A DNA stretch of 64,000 nucleotides from positions 2,542,001 to 2,606,000 of the forward strand of contig OY969922.1 of assembly GCA_963704595.1 (NCBI GenBank). Direction: 5' to 3'. Each line of letters opens with the position of its first letter. The first letter of the stretch is position 1. Shown here in pieces: positions 26,774 to 36,007 of the stretch. The notes beneath the pieces were generated by a model. The model had not been told where the DNA came from and ran no database searches. It saw only the letters and a list, made by a program, of their open reading frames with translations. The position numbers and the translations under genes were made by a program. Origin of the DNA: Acuticoccus sp963704595 (GTDB taxonomy: Bacteria; Pseudomonadota; Alphaproteobacteria; Rhizobiales; Amorphaceae).

Positions 26774-29700
26774 ATGACCCATTATGTGTGGCCGCCGTTC
26801 GGAAATTCCGACGAACTGGGCGAAGCGGCCGCGCTGTGCGCCTGGTGGTTCGGCGCGGTTCGCGATTCCCTCGGCCCCGCCGTCGTCCTCTCGCGCACGA
26901 GGCCGGATCTGTCGCTGGTGCGCGCGCCGCTCCCCGGCGGGGTGGACGAGCGAATCGGTCTGCGCCTCGCAAAGATGAATCTCCGCCTCGAAAGCACCGC
27001 CTCTGGCGAGGCTTTCGCGAGGCTTGTGCTCGACAACGCCGAGAAGCCCGACGCCTACATCGTGTCGCTGCGCGGCCGGATCCCGCAGCCGACGGCCGAT
27101 GCGTTCGGCCCGGACCGCGTGTTCTTATGCGACGAGCGCCTTAACCCCGACGCCTCGCTCTCCCTGCTGCGCGCCGCCGACGCGCTTCTCGAGCCGGAAG
27201 TGGCCACCGAGGCATGGGCGAACCTGCGCCGTGCGACCCGCGAGACCGCGCGAATCGTTGTCGCCGGCCCGGATCTTGCGCGCGGCGATGCCGACGAGAT
27301 CGCCAACGAGTGCCTCTTCCTCGCGCCCGAGCTCTTCGTCCGGCTCGACGAGCCGCGCGACGGCAACGTGGTCGTCGTCGCGCTCGACGATCCGGTCCGT
27401 CACCTCGGGCCGTCGCGGTCGGCCGCCTCGCTGCGCGACGTCGTCATCGAGCGGGTGGAGCGGCACAGGAACGCCTACATCTGCGTTCCCGAGAATGCGC
27501 TGGCGCTGATGCGATCGCGCATTGCCGGGACGCTCCACCACCGCCTCATCGCCGCCGACTGCACGGCGCGGATGGATCCCGGCCCCGCGACCCTCATCTC
27601 AGCCGCGACCACCATCTGCGACACGGTCGACGTCATCGGCTTCCGCGGTGTCGCGAGGCCCCTGTCGGACGACCAGATCGCCCAGCATCCGGCCTATGCC
27701 GCCTCCGCCAAGCCGCCGGCGGACGTGTCCGACATTCTCGCCGAGGCGGACGTTGCGGGCGCGCGGGTCAGCGCACTCGGCCGGACGCTGCATCCGGGGC
27801 TCGCCGCACGCGACCGCGGCCGCGTTCCGACCCGGCTCGACCTCGACGGCGTGCGACTCGACCAGCAGATCCGGGCGCACCGTTTCCCGGCCGACGGCAC
27901 CAGCCGCGCCGAGCTTTCCGCCGAGCTCGGCGGGCGGGGGACGATCCTCACCCTGTCGCGCATCTACGAGACCGGTGCGGTCGACGTCGCCCGGGAGCTC
28001 GCGCGCTACGGCGAGGGACAGGTCGCCGAAGACGAGGGGCTGGCTGTGTGGCCCGCCGATCCGGCAGCACAGGTGGAGCTCGTTCTCGACGCGCTCGACC
28101 GCGAGAGCGACCTCGTCCTCACCAATTCGCCGCCGAAGCAGGCCCCTGCGGAGCGCGCAGGGCTCAGCGTTGCCGAGCTCAGGGCACTGGTGCGCGACAT
28201 CGACGGACCGCAAGGCCCGTTCGACGGCGAGGCCGACGAGATAGAAGCGATCCGCATCGTCCACCGCCTCGCCACCCGCGACCTCGACCGGGTCCACGCG
28301 CCGCGGATGAACACCCTGTCGTGGCGCCTGCAGGACCGCGTGTTCGCCTTCGGCCCCGGAACCGACTGGAGCGCGTTCAACCCCGCGCGGCTCGACGAGG
28401 AGATCGTGCTCGCGGTCGACACCGCGCACGAAAGCCTGCCCAAGACCGTGCGTGAGGGGGCGGACACGCTCATCCATCTTGCGACGACGCCGGCCGCGCG
28501 GCTCGCCAATGCCGGCGTCTCCACCGAGGGCAACAGGGTGATGGTGACGACACTCGCCGCCGCCCACCGGGCCGACCCGGACGACATCATTGTCGACGCA
28601 CGGGCCTTCGCGCCCCCGGCGGAGGACGGGACCATCTCGCCAACCGCCATCGCCGTCGGCGTCCTGAACGGTCTGCGCGCCCGCCCGGTCATCCTTGTTT
28701 CGGACGCTCCGGGCCCCTTCGGCGGCGACGTCACGGCGCTCGGCAAGCCGGACGACGCCGAGAGCCGTGCCGCCGCGTTCCACAAGTTCGTCCGCCTGGA
28801 GGACTGGGCGGAGGCGCCGCGCGTCCTCCTCGTGCTGGCGGACGGGACGTCTCTCGACGCGCTGATCCCGCTGTTCTCCGGCCTCGGCGACAGGCTCCTC
28901 ACCCTGGTCCCGCGTGACGGGCGGATCGTTGCAGCGGACGGCGACCACTTCCTGAAGGCGCCCGGCCTGCCGCGGCCGGCCTTCGTGCCCGGCGACCCTG
29001 CGATCGCCGACGCGATCACGCGGCACCGCCCCGCGGTGATGCTGTGCGAGGGGCGCGTGCCACCGCCGATCAACGTCCACATTCCGCTGATCGCGCTGGG
29101 GGAGGGCACGTGGACCGGCCGCGCCAATCTCGACCTGCCGCCGTTGCCCCGCGCCGATGCGCCCTTGCCCTCCGCCGCGGCACTCGACGCGATGCGGCTT
29201 TCGCTGGTGGCAGCCGTCGGGGCCGCGCAGTCGATGACGGTGGAGCGCAGGCCCGAACTTGCGCAGGAGGAGGAGCCCGAGGCAGTCTTCCCCGTGCGCC
29301 AGAGGCCGTCCGGCGAGCGGGCGACCGGCGAGGGGGTCGTGGTGGTTTCGGGCGACGACGGTGAGCACCGCGCGCCGCGCGAACCCGCAGCGGCGACGCG
29401 CAGGGCTGGCGTCGCGCGCTGGATCGAAAGCCCACCCCTGGAGCCCGGAGGCAGGACGATGGCGGACACGACCGCAAGGAGGCGGAACCCGTTCCGCGCA
29501 TTCTGGCCATGGCCGGGAACGGCGCTGTTCTTTCTCGTCGCGCTCTGGCTCTTCTACATGGCGTGGATGGCGACGGCCCCGGACCTCAGGACCGCCTTCA
29601 TTGGCCTCGGCGTCCTTCTCGCCGTCCTTTCGCTGTTCGGCCTCGCCAGCGGCCGGGGGCGTGCGGCCGCCGCCCCGGAGGAGCGTCTGACAGAGGAAGA

Positions 29701-31450
29701 CACCCGCCCGGTCCGCCGCTCCGCGATTCCCGACGAAGCCATCGAGCCCGAGCCCGTGTCCGCAGCGCCTGAACGTATTCCCGCCGAGCCGGAGCACGAC
29801 CGCGCCCTCGCAGGCCTGATGCCCCGCAACGCGCGAATGCGCCGGAGGGAAACGGCAAGCGTGAGCGAGGCGCCCGAGCGCGCACCGGAGCCGAAGGCCG
29901 AGCCGGAACCCGCGCCCACCGCACCCGTGGCGAGAACCGCTTCATCCGCGCCCGAGAACCCGATGCCGGCCCCCGATACCGATAAACTCTTTGCCCAGCT
30001 GAAAAGCCTCGAAGCCTTCATCAACCGCGAGAAGGCCGAGCGCGGCGCGCAGTTCGCGCAGCTCTCCGGACGCCTGAAGAGCGCGGAGGAGCTTGCGCGC
30101 CCGCCTGCCGCAGAGATCGACACCGCGGCGCTCGACGAAAAGCTCAGCCAGTTCCTCACCATCACCAGCTTCAACGACGTGATGAACCAGAAGGTGCTTG
30201 GTCGGATCACGGCGCTGATCGAGAGCCGGCATCGGCGATGCCCTTGTCGCCGGATGCGCTGCGCCCCCGCGTCGAGGCCCTTGGAGGCGCTGTGCCGGCC
30301 GCCGCCCCGCCCAGCGATGGCCCGGACCGTGACGCCATCGGTGAGGAGCTGAAGGCCCTGCGCGCAGACCTGGAAGCTGCCATCGCCGAGGCCCGCGAGA
30401 CGGCGGAGTCGGCGGCGCGCCTCGCCAACCGCGTCACTGCGGAACGGGGCGAGGGGGATGCCGTCGTCCGCGGCAACGTCGAGGCGCTGCAGGGCAGGAC
30501 TGCCGCGCTGACCGAGGCGCTCGACGCGCTGAAGATGGCACAGGCCGAAGCCGCGGGGATCGTCGACGGCGACGCTGTTCAGAAGGCGATCGCCGAAGCG
30601 GAAGCCCGGCTCGACGAGAAGCTCGCCGCCGCGGCAGCGGCCGCACCGGCGCTCGACGCGTCGCTGCGCAGCGCACTTCAGGAGGCCGAGGCGCGGATCG
30701 AGCAGCGCATGGCCGCCTCGGAAGCCGCGGCCCCCGAGGCGCAGGCCGCGCTCGACCGTGCGCTCGCGGACCTCGAGGCCCGCATCGAGCGGCGCCTCGC
30801 CGAGGCCGACCGCCGACCGGCCCGACGTGGAAGGGCCGATCAGCCGCGCGATCGCCGAGGTCGAGGCACGCGTGGAGCAGCGCATCGCGGAGGCTTCGGC
30901 GAGCGTGGACCAGCGCCTCGCCGAAGCGGCAGGGCCGGAGCGGGACGCGGCGCTGGAGCAGGCCGTCGGGGCCGCCGAGGCCCGGATGGAAGAGCGGATC
31001 GCGTCGCTCGCCCCCGCCACCGAGGCTGCCATCGGCCGTGCGGTCTCGGAGGTCGAGGACCGCGTCGAGCGCAGGCTTGCCGAGGTGAGGGAGGCCGGCG
31101 CCGGCGCGGAAGCCGTCGCCGCGATCACGACGCGGGTCGACGAGCACATCGCAAGGGCGAGCGGCGACATCGACATGCTGCGCGGCCATCTCTCCGGTCT
31201 CACCGAGCGGATCGCCCAGCTCGACGGCGAGGTGCGACACATTCTTGCAAGGGTCGACGCAATGGGCGAGGGCACGCGCAAGGAGCCGCCCGTGGCAGCG
31301 GCGTCCACCGTGCGCTCGGAGGTCGACGCGCTGCGCGATGCGCTGACGACCATCATCGAGCAGAACCACGAGATCCGCGAGAAACAGGACGTTCTCACCG
31401 CGCGGTTCGACCCGCCGGTGCGCATCCGCGCCGAACGACTGAACGACTGA
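26774..31450 (+). CDS. Giant unrecognised membrane protein with coiled-coil repeat tail (frameshifted)
   Basis: About 1557 residues after repair. Residues 1-890 form a large soluble region of unknown fold (for example VFLCDERLNPDASLSLLRAA, VDVIGFRGVARPLSDDQIA, RVHAPRMNTLSWRLQDRVFA). Residues about 905-955 hold two hydrophobic helices (WPGTALFFLVALWLFYMAWM; FIGLGVLLAVLSLFGLASG). A Pro/Glu-rich linker follows, then an Ala/Glu/Arg-rich coiled coil to the end. Shifts near 30228/30235 (net two bases, giving ALIESRIAMPLSPDALR) and 30812 are repaired by removing G. A strong GGAGG (29447-29451) precedes an in-frame ATG at 29459, so the membrane/coiled-coil part may be a separate gene or product. Function unknown. 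Confidence 0.6.
30577..31158 (+). repeat. Degenerate coiled-coil repeats within the giant protein
   Basis: Six to seven tandem units of about 26-38 residues with the consensus A-(I/L/V)-x-E-x-E-A-R-(I/L/V)-E-x-R-(I/L)-A. Examples are AIAEAEARLDEKLA, ALQEAEARIEQRMA, ALADLEARIERRLA, AIAEVEARVEQRIA, AVGAAEARMEERIA and AVSEVEDRVERRLA. The repeat is clear at protein level; the DNA copies are diverged. It probably forms a long parallel coiled coil. Confidence 0.7.
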
Positions 31451-31457
31451 CCGGCGC

Positions 31458-32183
31458 CTACTTCGGCGTCGGCAGCCGCAGGATCGAGATGTCGTCGCCC
31501 TCGATCACCGCCACCGACAGCGCACCGCCGTAGACGGCCCCGGTGTCGACGTTGGTGCGCATCTCGCGAAGGTCCGCCTCCTTCACCGGCGTGTGGCCGT
31601 GGACGACGTGGAGCGGCAGCTGGCCGCCATAGTTCAGGAAATCGTCGCGGATCCACATGAGGTCCTGCGGGTCCTGCCGGTCGAGCGGCACTTCGGGCCG
31701 GATGCCGGCGTGGACGAACAGCGTGTCTCCGATCGTCTCGGTCCGGCCGAGGTTGGACAGGAACGCACGGTGCGTTTCGGGAAGAGCGGCCTGCATCAGC
31801 GTCTGGAGCGCATGCGGGTTCTGCGGATGGTCGGCCGGCTCCACGCCGTAGGAGCGGCAGGTCGCCTCGCCGCCGAAGCTCATCCACCGCGCCCAGAGGT
31901 GGGCGTCGTGGAGCGCGTTCATCATCGCGTCCTCGTGGTTGCCGATCAGGCAGCGGCGTTCGCGGCCGCTGCGGGCCGGCTCCATCAGCCGCTCGATCAC
32001 CCCGTAGCTGTCAGGCCCCCGGTCGATGTAGTCCCCGAGAAAGATCTCGGTGACGGGGCCCTCGCACGGGTTGGCCGCCATGTGCGCGTCGATCATGTCG
32101 AGCATCGTGTCGAGCATGGCACGCATGCCGTGGATGTCGCCGATGGCGTAGGCCCGCTGTCCGGGTGGCAAATTTGGTCTCAT
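31458..32183 (-). CDS. Calcineurin-like metallophosphoesterase
   Basis: A 241-residue PPP-type phosphoesterase with all metal-binding motifs: AYAIGDIHG, FLGDYIDRGPDS, CLIGNHEDAMM, FVHAGIRPE and VVHGHTPV. Relatives are Ser/Thr protein phosphatases and ApaH-like diadenosine polyphosphate hydrolases, and the substrate cannot be chosen from the sequence. ATG 32183. It is convergent with the giant coiled-coil gene (8-base gap) and divergent from the TauE/SafE exporter. Confidence 0.92.
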   Translation of the reverse strand: MRPNLPPGQRAYAIGDIHGMRAMLDTMLDMIDAHMAANPCEGPVTEIFLGDYIDRGPDSYGVIERLMEPARSGRERRCLIGNHEDAMMNALHDAHLWARWMSFGGEATCRSYGVEPADHPQNPHALQTLMQAALPETHRAFLSNLGRTETIGDTLFVHAGIRPEVPLDRQDPQDLMWIRDDFLNYGGQLPLHVVHGHTPVKEADLREMRTNVDTGAVYGGALSVAVIEGDDISILRLPTPK

Positions 32184-32272
32184 GGAGTGTCCTTAACAGC
32201 GGCGGGTGGCATTGCGCCACTTGCAAGCGTGCACGCCTTGGCGGAAAACGCGGCCATCGAAGGAGCCCTCCA

Positions 32273-33082
32273 ATGCCAGATCTTGTTCTTTTTGCCGCCG
32301 TGCTCGCGGTCGCGGGTGCGCTTGCCGGCGTGATTGCCGGCCTTCTGGGGGTCGGCGGCGGGATCGTCATCGTGCCGGTGCTGTTCTACCTGCTGCCGGC
32401 CGCAGGCGTTCCCGAGGATCTGTGCATGCACATCGCCGTCGGCACCTCGCTCGCCACCATCGTCACCACCTCGATTATTTCCGCGCGGTCCCATTACCGG
32501 CGCGGCGGGGTCGACGTCGAACTCCTGAAGGGGCTCGCCCCGGCGATCCTCGTCGGCGCCATCATAGGCGTCATCCTGGGCGGAAAGGCGAGCGGGTCGA
32601 CGCTCACGCTGATCTTCGCCGTCGTCGCGCTGATCGTTTCGATCCACATGGCCTTCTTCAAGGGGCGGCGGATCGGCACCGGCGGCGTGCCGGGCCAGCC
32701 GGTGCGTTCGCTGATCGGGCTGATCATCGGCGGGTTCTCCGTCATGATGGGCATCGGCGGGGGTACACTTTCCGTGCCGATCTTCAGCCTCAGCGGCATG
32801 GAGATCCGCCGCGCGGTCGGAACGGCCTCCGCGATCGGCCTTGTGATCGCGCTGCCGGGCACTATCGGTTTCGCCATCACCGGGTGGAACGAGCCGGGCC
32901 TGCCGGAATGGAGCCTCGGCTACGTCAGCCTCATCGGCTTCGTGCTGATCGCGCCGCTTTCGATGCTGTTCGCGCCGCTGGGCGCAAGGCTCGCGCACAC
33001 CATCCCGCAGCTCTGGCTGTCGCGCGTGTTCGCGCTGTTCCTCGCCGTCACCAGCATCCGAATGCTCCTGTCGCTGCAGTAG
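32273..33082 (+). CDS. TauE/SafE-family membrane exporter
   Basis: A 269-residue integral membrane protein with about eight helices and the two family repeats beginning GVIAGLLGVGGGIVIVPVLF and GGFSVMMGIGGGTLSVPIF. The family exports sulfite, sulfoacetate or related organic anions. ATG 32273 has AGGAG at 32261-32265. It stands alone between a phosphatase and an iron-type permease. A sulfite link to sqdB is possible but speculative, since sqdB is 11 kb away. Confidence 0.88.
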   Translation: MPDLVLFAAVLAVAGALAGVIAGLLGVGGGIVIVPVLFYLLPAAGVPEDLCMHIAVGTSLATIVTTSIISARSHYRRGGVDVELLKGLAPAILVGAIIGVILGGKASGSTLTLIFAVVALIVSIHMAFFKGRRIGTGGVPGQPVRSLIGLIIGGFSVMMGIGGGTLSVPIFSLSGMEIRRAVGTASAIGLVIALPGTIGFAITGWNEPGLPEWSLGYVSLIGFVLIAPLSMLFAPLGARLAHTIPQLWLSRVFALFLAVTSIRMLLSLQ

Positions 33083-33141
33083 CGCGGGGTGCGGCCGGTG
33101 GCACCCTTTGCAAGGGCGGAGCGGCCCGGTAGGGCTTCGCC

Positions 33142-34920
33142 ATGACGGCGAAGCTCCCAACCATGGCGAGACGACAGCGCGGCCGCGTCATCGGCGGCGG
33201 CGCGCGGTGGCTCGTCGTCCTCGCCGGCGTGCTGACGGTGGCGACGCTCCTGCCGCTCCTCGCGCTGATCGTCACCGCGTTCCAGTCCACCGGCGACGCC
33301 TTTGCCCACTACGCCGAAACCGTCCTGCCGGGCTACATCGCGACCACGGTGGTCCTCGCGCTCGCGGTCGGGGCGGGGGTCGCGGTAACCGGGGTGGTGA
33401 CGGCGTGGCTCGTCACCATGTGCCGCTTTCCGGGGCGGCGGCTGTTCGCCTGGCTCCTCGTCCTGCCGATCGCGATGCCGGGCTACGTCAGCGCCTACGC
33501 CTACACGTACCTCCTCCAGCATCCGGGGCCGGTGCAGACGGCGCTGCGTGATACCTTCGCGCTCGGGCCGCAGGACTACTGGTTCCCCAACATCCGCTCG
33601 ACCGGCGGGGCGATCTTCGTCCTCACCATGGTGCTCTACCCCTACGTCTATCTTCTGGCGCGGGCAGCGTTCATCCAGCAGTCCGCCACCGGGTTCGAGG
33701 CGGCGCGCACGCTGGGGCGGAGCGCCATGCAGGCGTTTCTCGAGGTCGCGGTGCCGCTCGCACGGCCCGCCATCGTCGCCGGCGTCGCGCTCGCCGTGAT
33801 GGAAACGCTCGCCGACTACGGCACGGTCTACCACTTCGGCGTCAACACCTTCACCACCGCGATCTACCGGACGTGGTTCTCCATGGGCGACCGCGTCGCG
33901 GCGGTGCAGTTCTCGCTGATCCTCGTCTCGTTCGTCCTCATCGTCATCGCGCTGGAGCGGATCGGGCGGCGCGAGAAACGCTATTCGGAAAGCCGGGCAG
34001 GGCGGCCGATGTCGCGGATGAAGCTCTCCGGCTGGCGGGCGGCCGCGGCGATCCTCGCCTGCGCGCTCCCGGTCGCGTGCGGCTTCGTCATCCCGGCGCT
34101 GACGCTCCTGCTCCTGGGGCTTTCGCAGCACGCCGTCTGGTTCGATGAGCGGACCGCGACGCTGATGTCCAACACGCTGACGCTCGCCGCCATCGGCGCT
34201 GCGATCACCGTCGCGATCTCGGTGGTGATCGCCTATGCGCGGCGGCTTTCCGTGCGGCCGATCACCAAGGTCTTCGGCCAGCTCGCGACCTTCGGCTACG
34301 CGGTGCCGGGCGCGGTGATCGCGGTCGGCCTCCTCATCCCCTTCGGCGCCTTCGACCGGTGGCTCAACGGCGTGATGGTCGCCGCGTTCGACATCCGCAC
34401 CGGCCTCCTGCTGACCGGCACCTTCGCCGCCGTCGTCTTCGCCTACGTCGTGCGGTTCCTCGCGGTGTCGCTCAACGGCGTCGAGGCCGGCCTCGCGCGC
34501 ATCTCGCCGTCGCTCGACGGCGCGTCGCGCACGCTGGGGTCCGGGCCGATGCGCACCTTCTTCCGCATCCACGGGCCGCTTCTTTCGGGCGGCCTCCTCA
34601 CCGCGTTCCTGATGACGTTCGTCGACATCATGAAGGAGCTGCCGGCAACGCTGATCCTGCGGCCGTTCAACTTCGACACGCTGGCGATCCGCGCCTTCCG
34701 CCTCGCGTCCGACGAGCGGCTGGCGCTCGCCTCCGTCCCGTCGCTGATGATCGTCGCGGTCGGGCTCGTGCCGGTGATCGTCCTGTCGCGCCAGATCACG
34801 CGGGGCGAGCGGCGCGACAGCACCGAGGCGCGCTCCGGCGTGGAAATCGCGCCTGCGATGGCGCCGGATGCGGACGCGTGGCCGCACGAGACGGCGGAAG
34901 CGCGCGCAGACACCCGATAA
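33142..34920 (+). CDS. Iron(III)-type ABC transporter permease (FbpB-like, two fused modules)
   Basis: A 592-residue permease with about twelve membrane helices and two BPD_transp_1 modules, as in FbpB/AfuB/SfuB ferric importers. Each half has an EAA loop: FEAARTLGRSAMQAFLEVAVPLARP (33692-33772) and DGASRTLGSGPMRTFFRIHGPL. ATG 33142; ATG 33163 is an alternative. No binding protein or ATPase is adjacent, so its partners must be elsewhere. It is the immediate upstream neighbour of bchI (61-base gap), which could mean cotranscription with the Mg-chelatase genes. Confidence 0.88.
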   Translation: MTAKLPTMARRQRGRVIGGGARWLVVLAGVLTVATLLPLLALIVTAFQSTGDAFAHYAETVLPGYIATTVVLALAVGAGVAVTGVVTAWLVTMCRFPGRRLFAWLLVLPIAMPGYVSAYAYTYLLQHPGPVQTALRDTFALGPQDYWFPNIRSTGGAIFVLTMVLYPYVYLLARAAFIQQSATGFEAARTLGRSAMQAFLEVAVPLARPAIVAGVALAVMETLADYGTVYHFGVNTFTTAIYRTWFSMGDRVAAVQFSLILVSFVLIVIALERIGRREKRYSESRAGRPMSRMKLSGWRAAAAILACALPVACGFVIPALTLLLLGLSQHAVWFDERTATLMSNTLTLAAIGAAITVAISVVIAYARRLSVRPITKVFGQLATFGYAVPGAVIAVGLLIPFGAFDRWLNGVMVAAFDIRTGLLLTGTFAAVVFAYVVRFLAVSLNGVEAGLARISPSLDGASRTLGSGPMRTFFRIHGPLLSGGLLTAFLMTFVDIMKELPATLILRPFNFDTLAIRAFRLASDERLALASVPSLMIVAVGLVPVIVLSRQITRGERRDSTEARSGVEIAPAMAPDADAWPHETAEARADTR

Positions 34921-34981
34921 GCGCCGCGCCGTCGCCGAACGCGGTTGCCGCCGCCGCAAAGCTCTGCCACTTCTTGAGGCT

Positions 34982-36007
34982 ATGGCAGTCTTTCCCTTCG
35001 CAGCCATCGTCGGCCAAGACGATATGAAACGCGCACTGACGGCGGTGGCAATCGACCCCACCATCGGCGGCGTGCTGATATTCGGCGACCGGGGGACCGG
35101 CAAGTCCACCGCCGTCCGCGCCCTCGCCGCGAGCCTTCCGCCGATGGAGGCCTACGAGGGCTGCCGCTACAACTGCAACCCGGCCGACCCCGCCGAATCG
35201 GGCACCTGCCCCGACCGCTCCCGCGCCGGCCGCAAGTCGAAGCAGACCGTTCCCGTGGTCGACCTGCCGCTCGGCGTGACGGAGGACCGCGTGGTCGGCG
35301 CGCTCGACCTCGAGCGCGCGCTCGCGACCGGCGAAAAGGTGTTCGAGCCCGGGCTTCTGGCGCGCGCCCACCGCGGCTTCCTCTACATCGACGAGGTGAA
35401 CCTCCTCGAGGACCACATCGTCGACATCCTGCTCGATGTGGCGGCCTCCGGCATCAACGTGGTGGAGCGGGAAGGGCTTTCGGTCCGCCATCCGGCGCGG
35501 TTCGTGATCGTCGGCAGCGGCAACCCGGAGGAGGGCGAACTCCGCCCCCAGCTCCTCGACCGCTTCGGCCTCGCCGTCGACGTCAGGACGCCGGACAATC
35601 TCGCCGACCGCGTCGAGATCCTGAAGCGGCGCGACGCGTTCGAGCGCGACCGCGACGCCTTCATCGCGACGTGGGAGAAGGAGGGCGAGCGCCACCGCCG
35701 CCGCATCATCGCCGCGCGAAAGATCCTGCCCGACGTCGTCGTGCCGGACGAGATCCTCGGCCTCGTCGCACACATCGGGATGACGCTGGGCACCGACGGT
35801 GCCCGCGGTGAGCTCACGCTGATGCGTGCTGCCCGCGCCTTCGCGGCGCTCGACGGACGCCAGAGCGTGACCGCCGCCGACGTCCGCGACGCCGCGCCGC
35901 TGGCGCTCACCCACCGGCTGCGGCGCGATCCGCTGGACGAGACCGGCTCCGGCGTGCGCGTGACACGGGCGCTGCAGGCGGTGTTCGAAGCCGATGCTGC
36001 CGCCTGA
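34982..36007 (+). CDS. bchI: Magnesium chelatase ATPase subunit I
   Basis: A 341-residue AAA+ ATPase of Mg-protoporphyrin IX chelatase, which with BchD and BchH inserts Mg at the first committed step of bacteriochlorophyll synthesis. Walker A is GDRGTGKST (residues 35-43), Walker B GFLYIDEVNLL, the sensor GSGNPEEGELRPQLLDRFGL. The N-terminal FPFAAIVGQDDMKRAL and CRYNCNPADP insert are BchI hallmarks. Start ATG 34982. Overlaps bchD by 14 bases. Confidence 0.96.
   Translation: MAVFPFAAIVGQDDMKRALTAVAIDPTIGGVLIFGDRGTGKSTAVRALAASLPPMEAYEGCRYNCNPADPAESGTCPDRSRAGRKSKQTVPVVDLPLGVTEDRVVGALDLERALATGEKVFEPGLLARAHRGFLYIDEVNLLEDHIVDILLDVAASGINVVEREGLSVRHPARFVIVGSGNPEEGELRPQLLDRFGLAVDVRTPDNLADRVEILKRRDAFERDRDAFIATWEKEGERHRRRIIAARKILPDVVVPDEILGLVAHIGMTLGTDGARGELTLMRAARAFAALDGRQSVTAADVRDAAPLALTHRLRRDPLDETGSGVRVTRALQAVFEADAAA

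Noticed and set aside
32920..35109. Long reverse-strand open frame (729 codons) across the permease and bchI
   Set aside because: Its translation is Arg/Glu/Asp-rich low-complexity text and it lies opposite clear permease and BchI genes; high-GC antisense frames stay open by chance.
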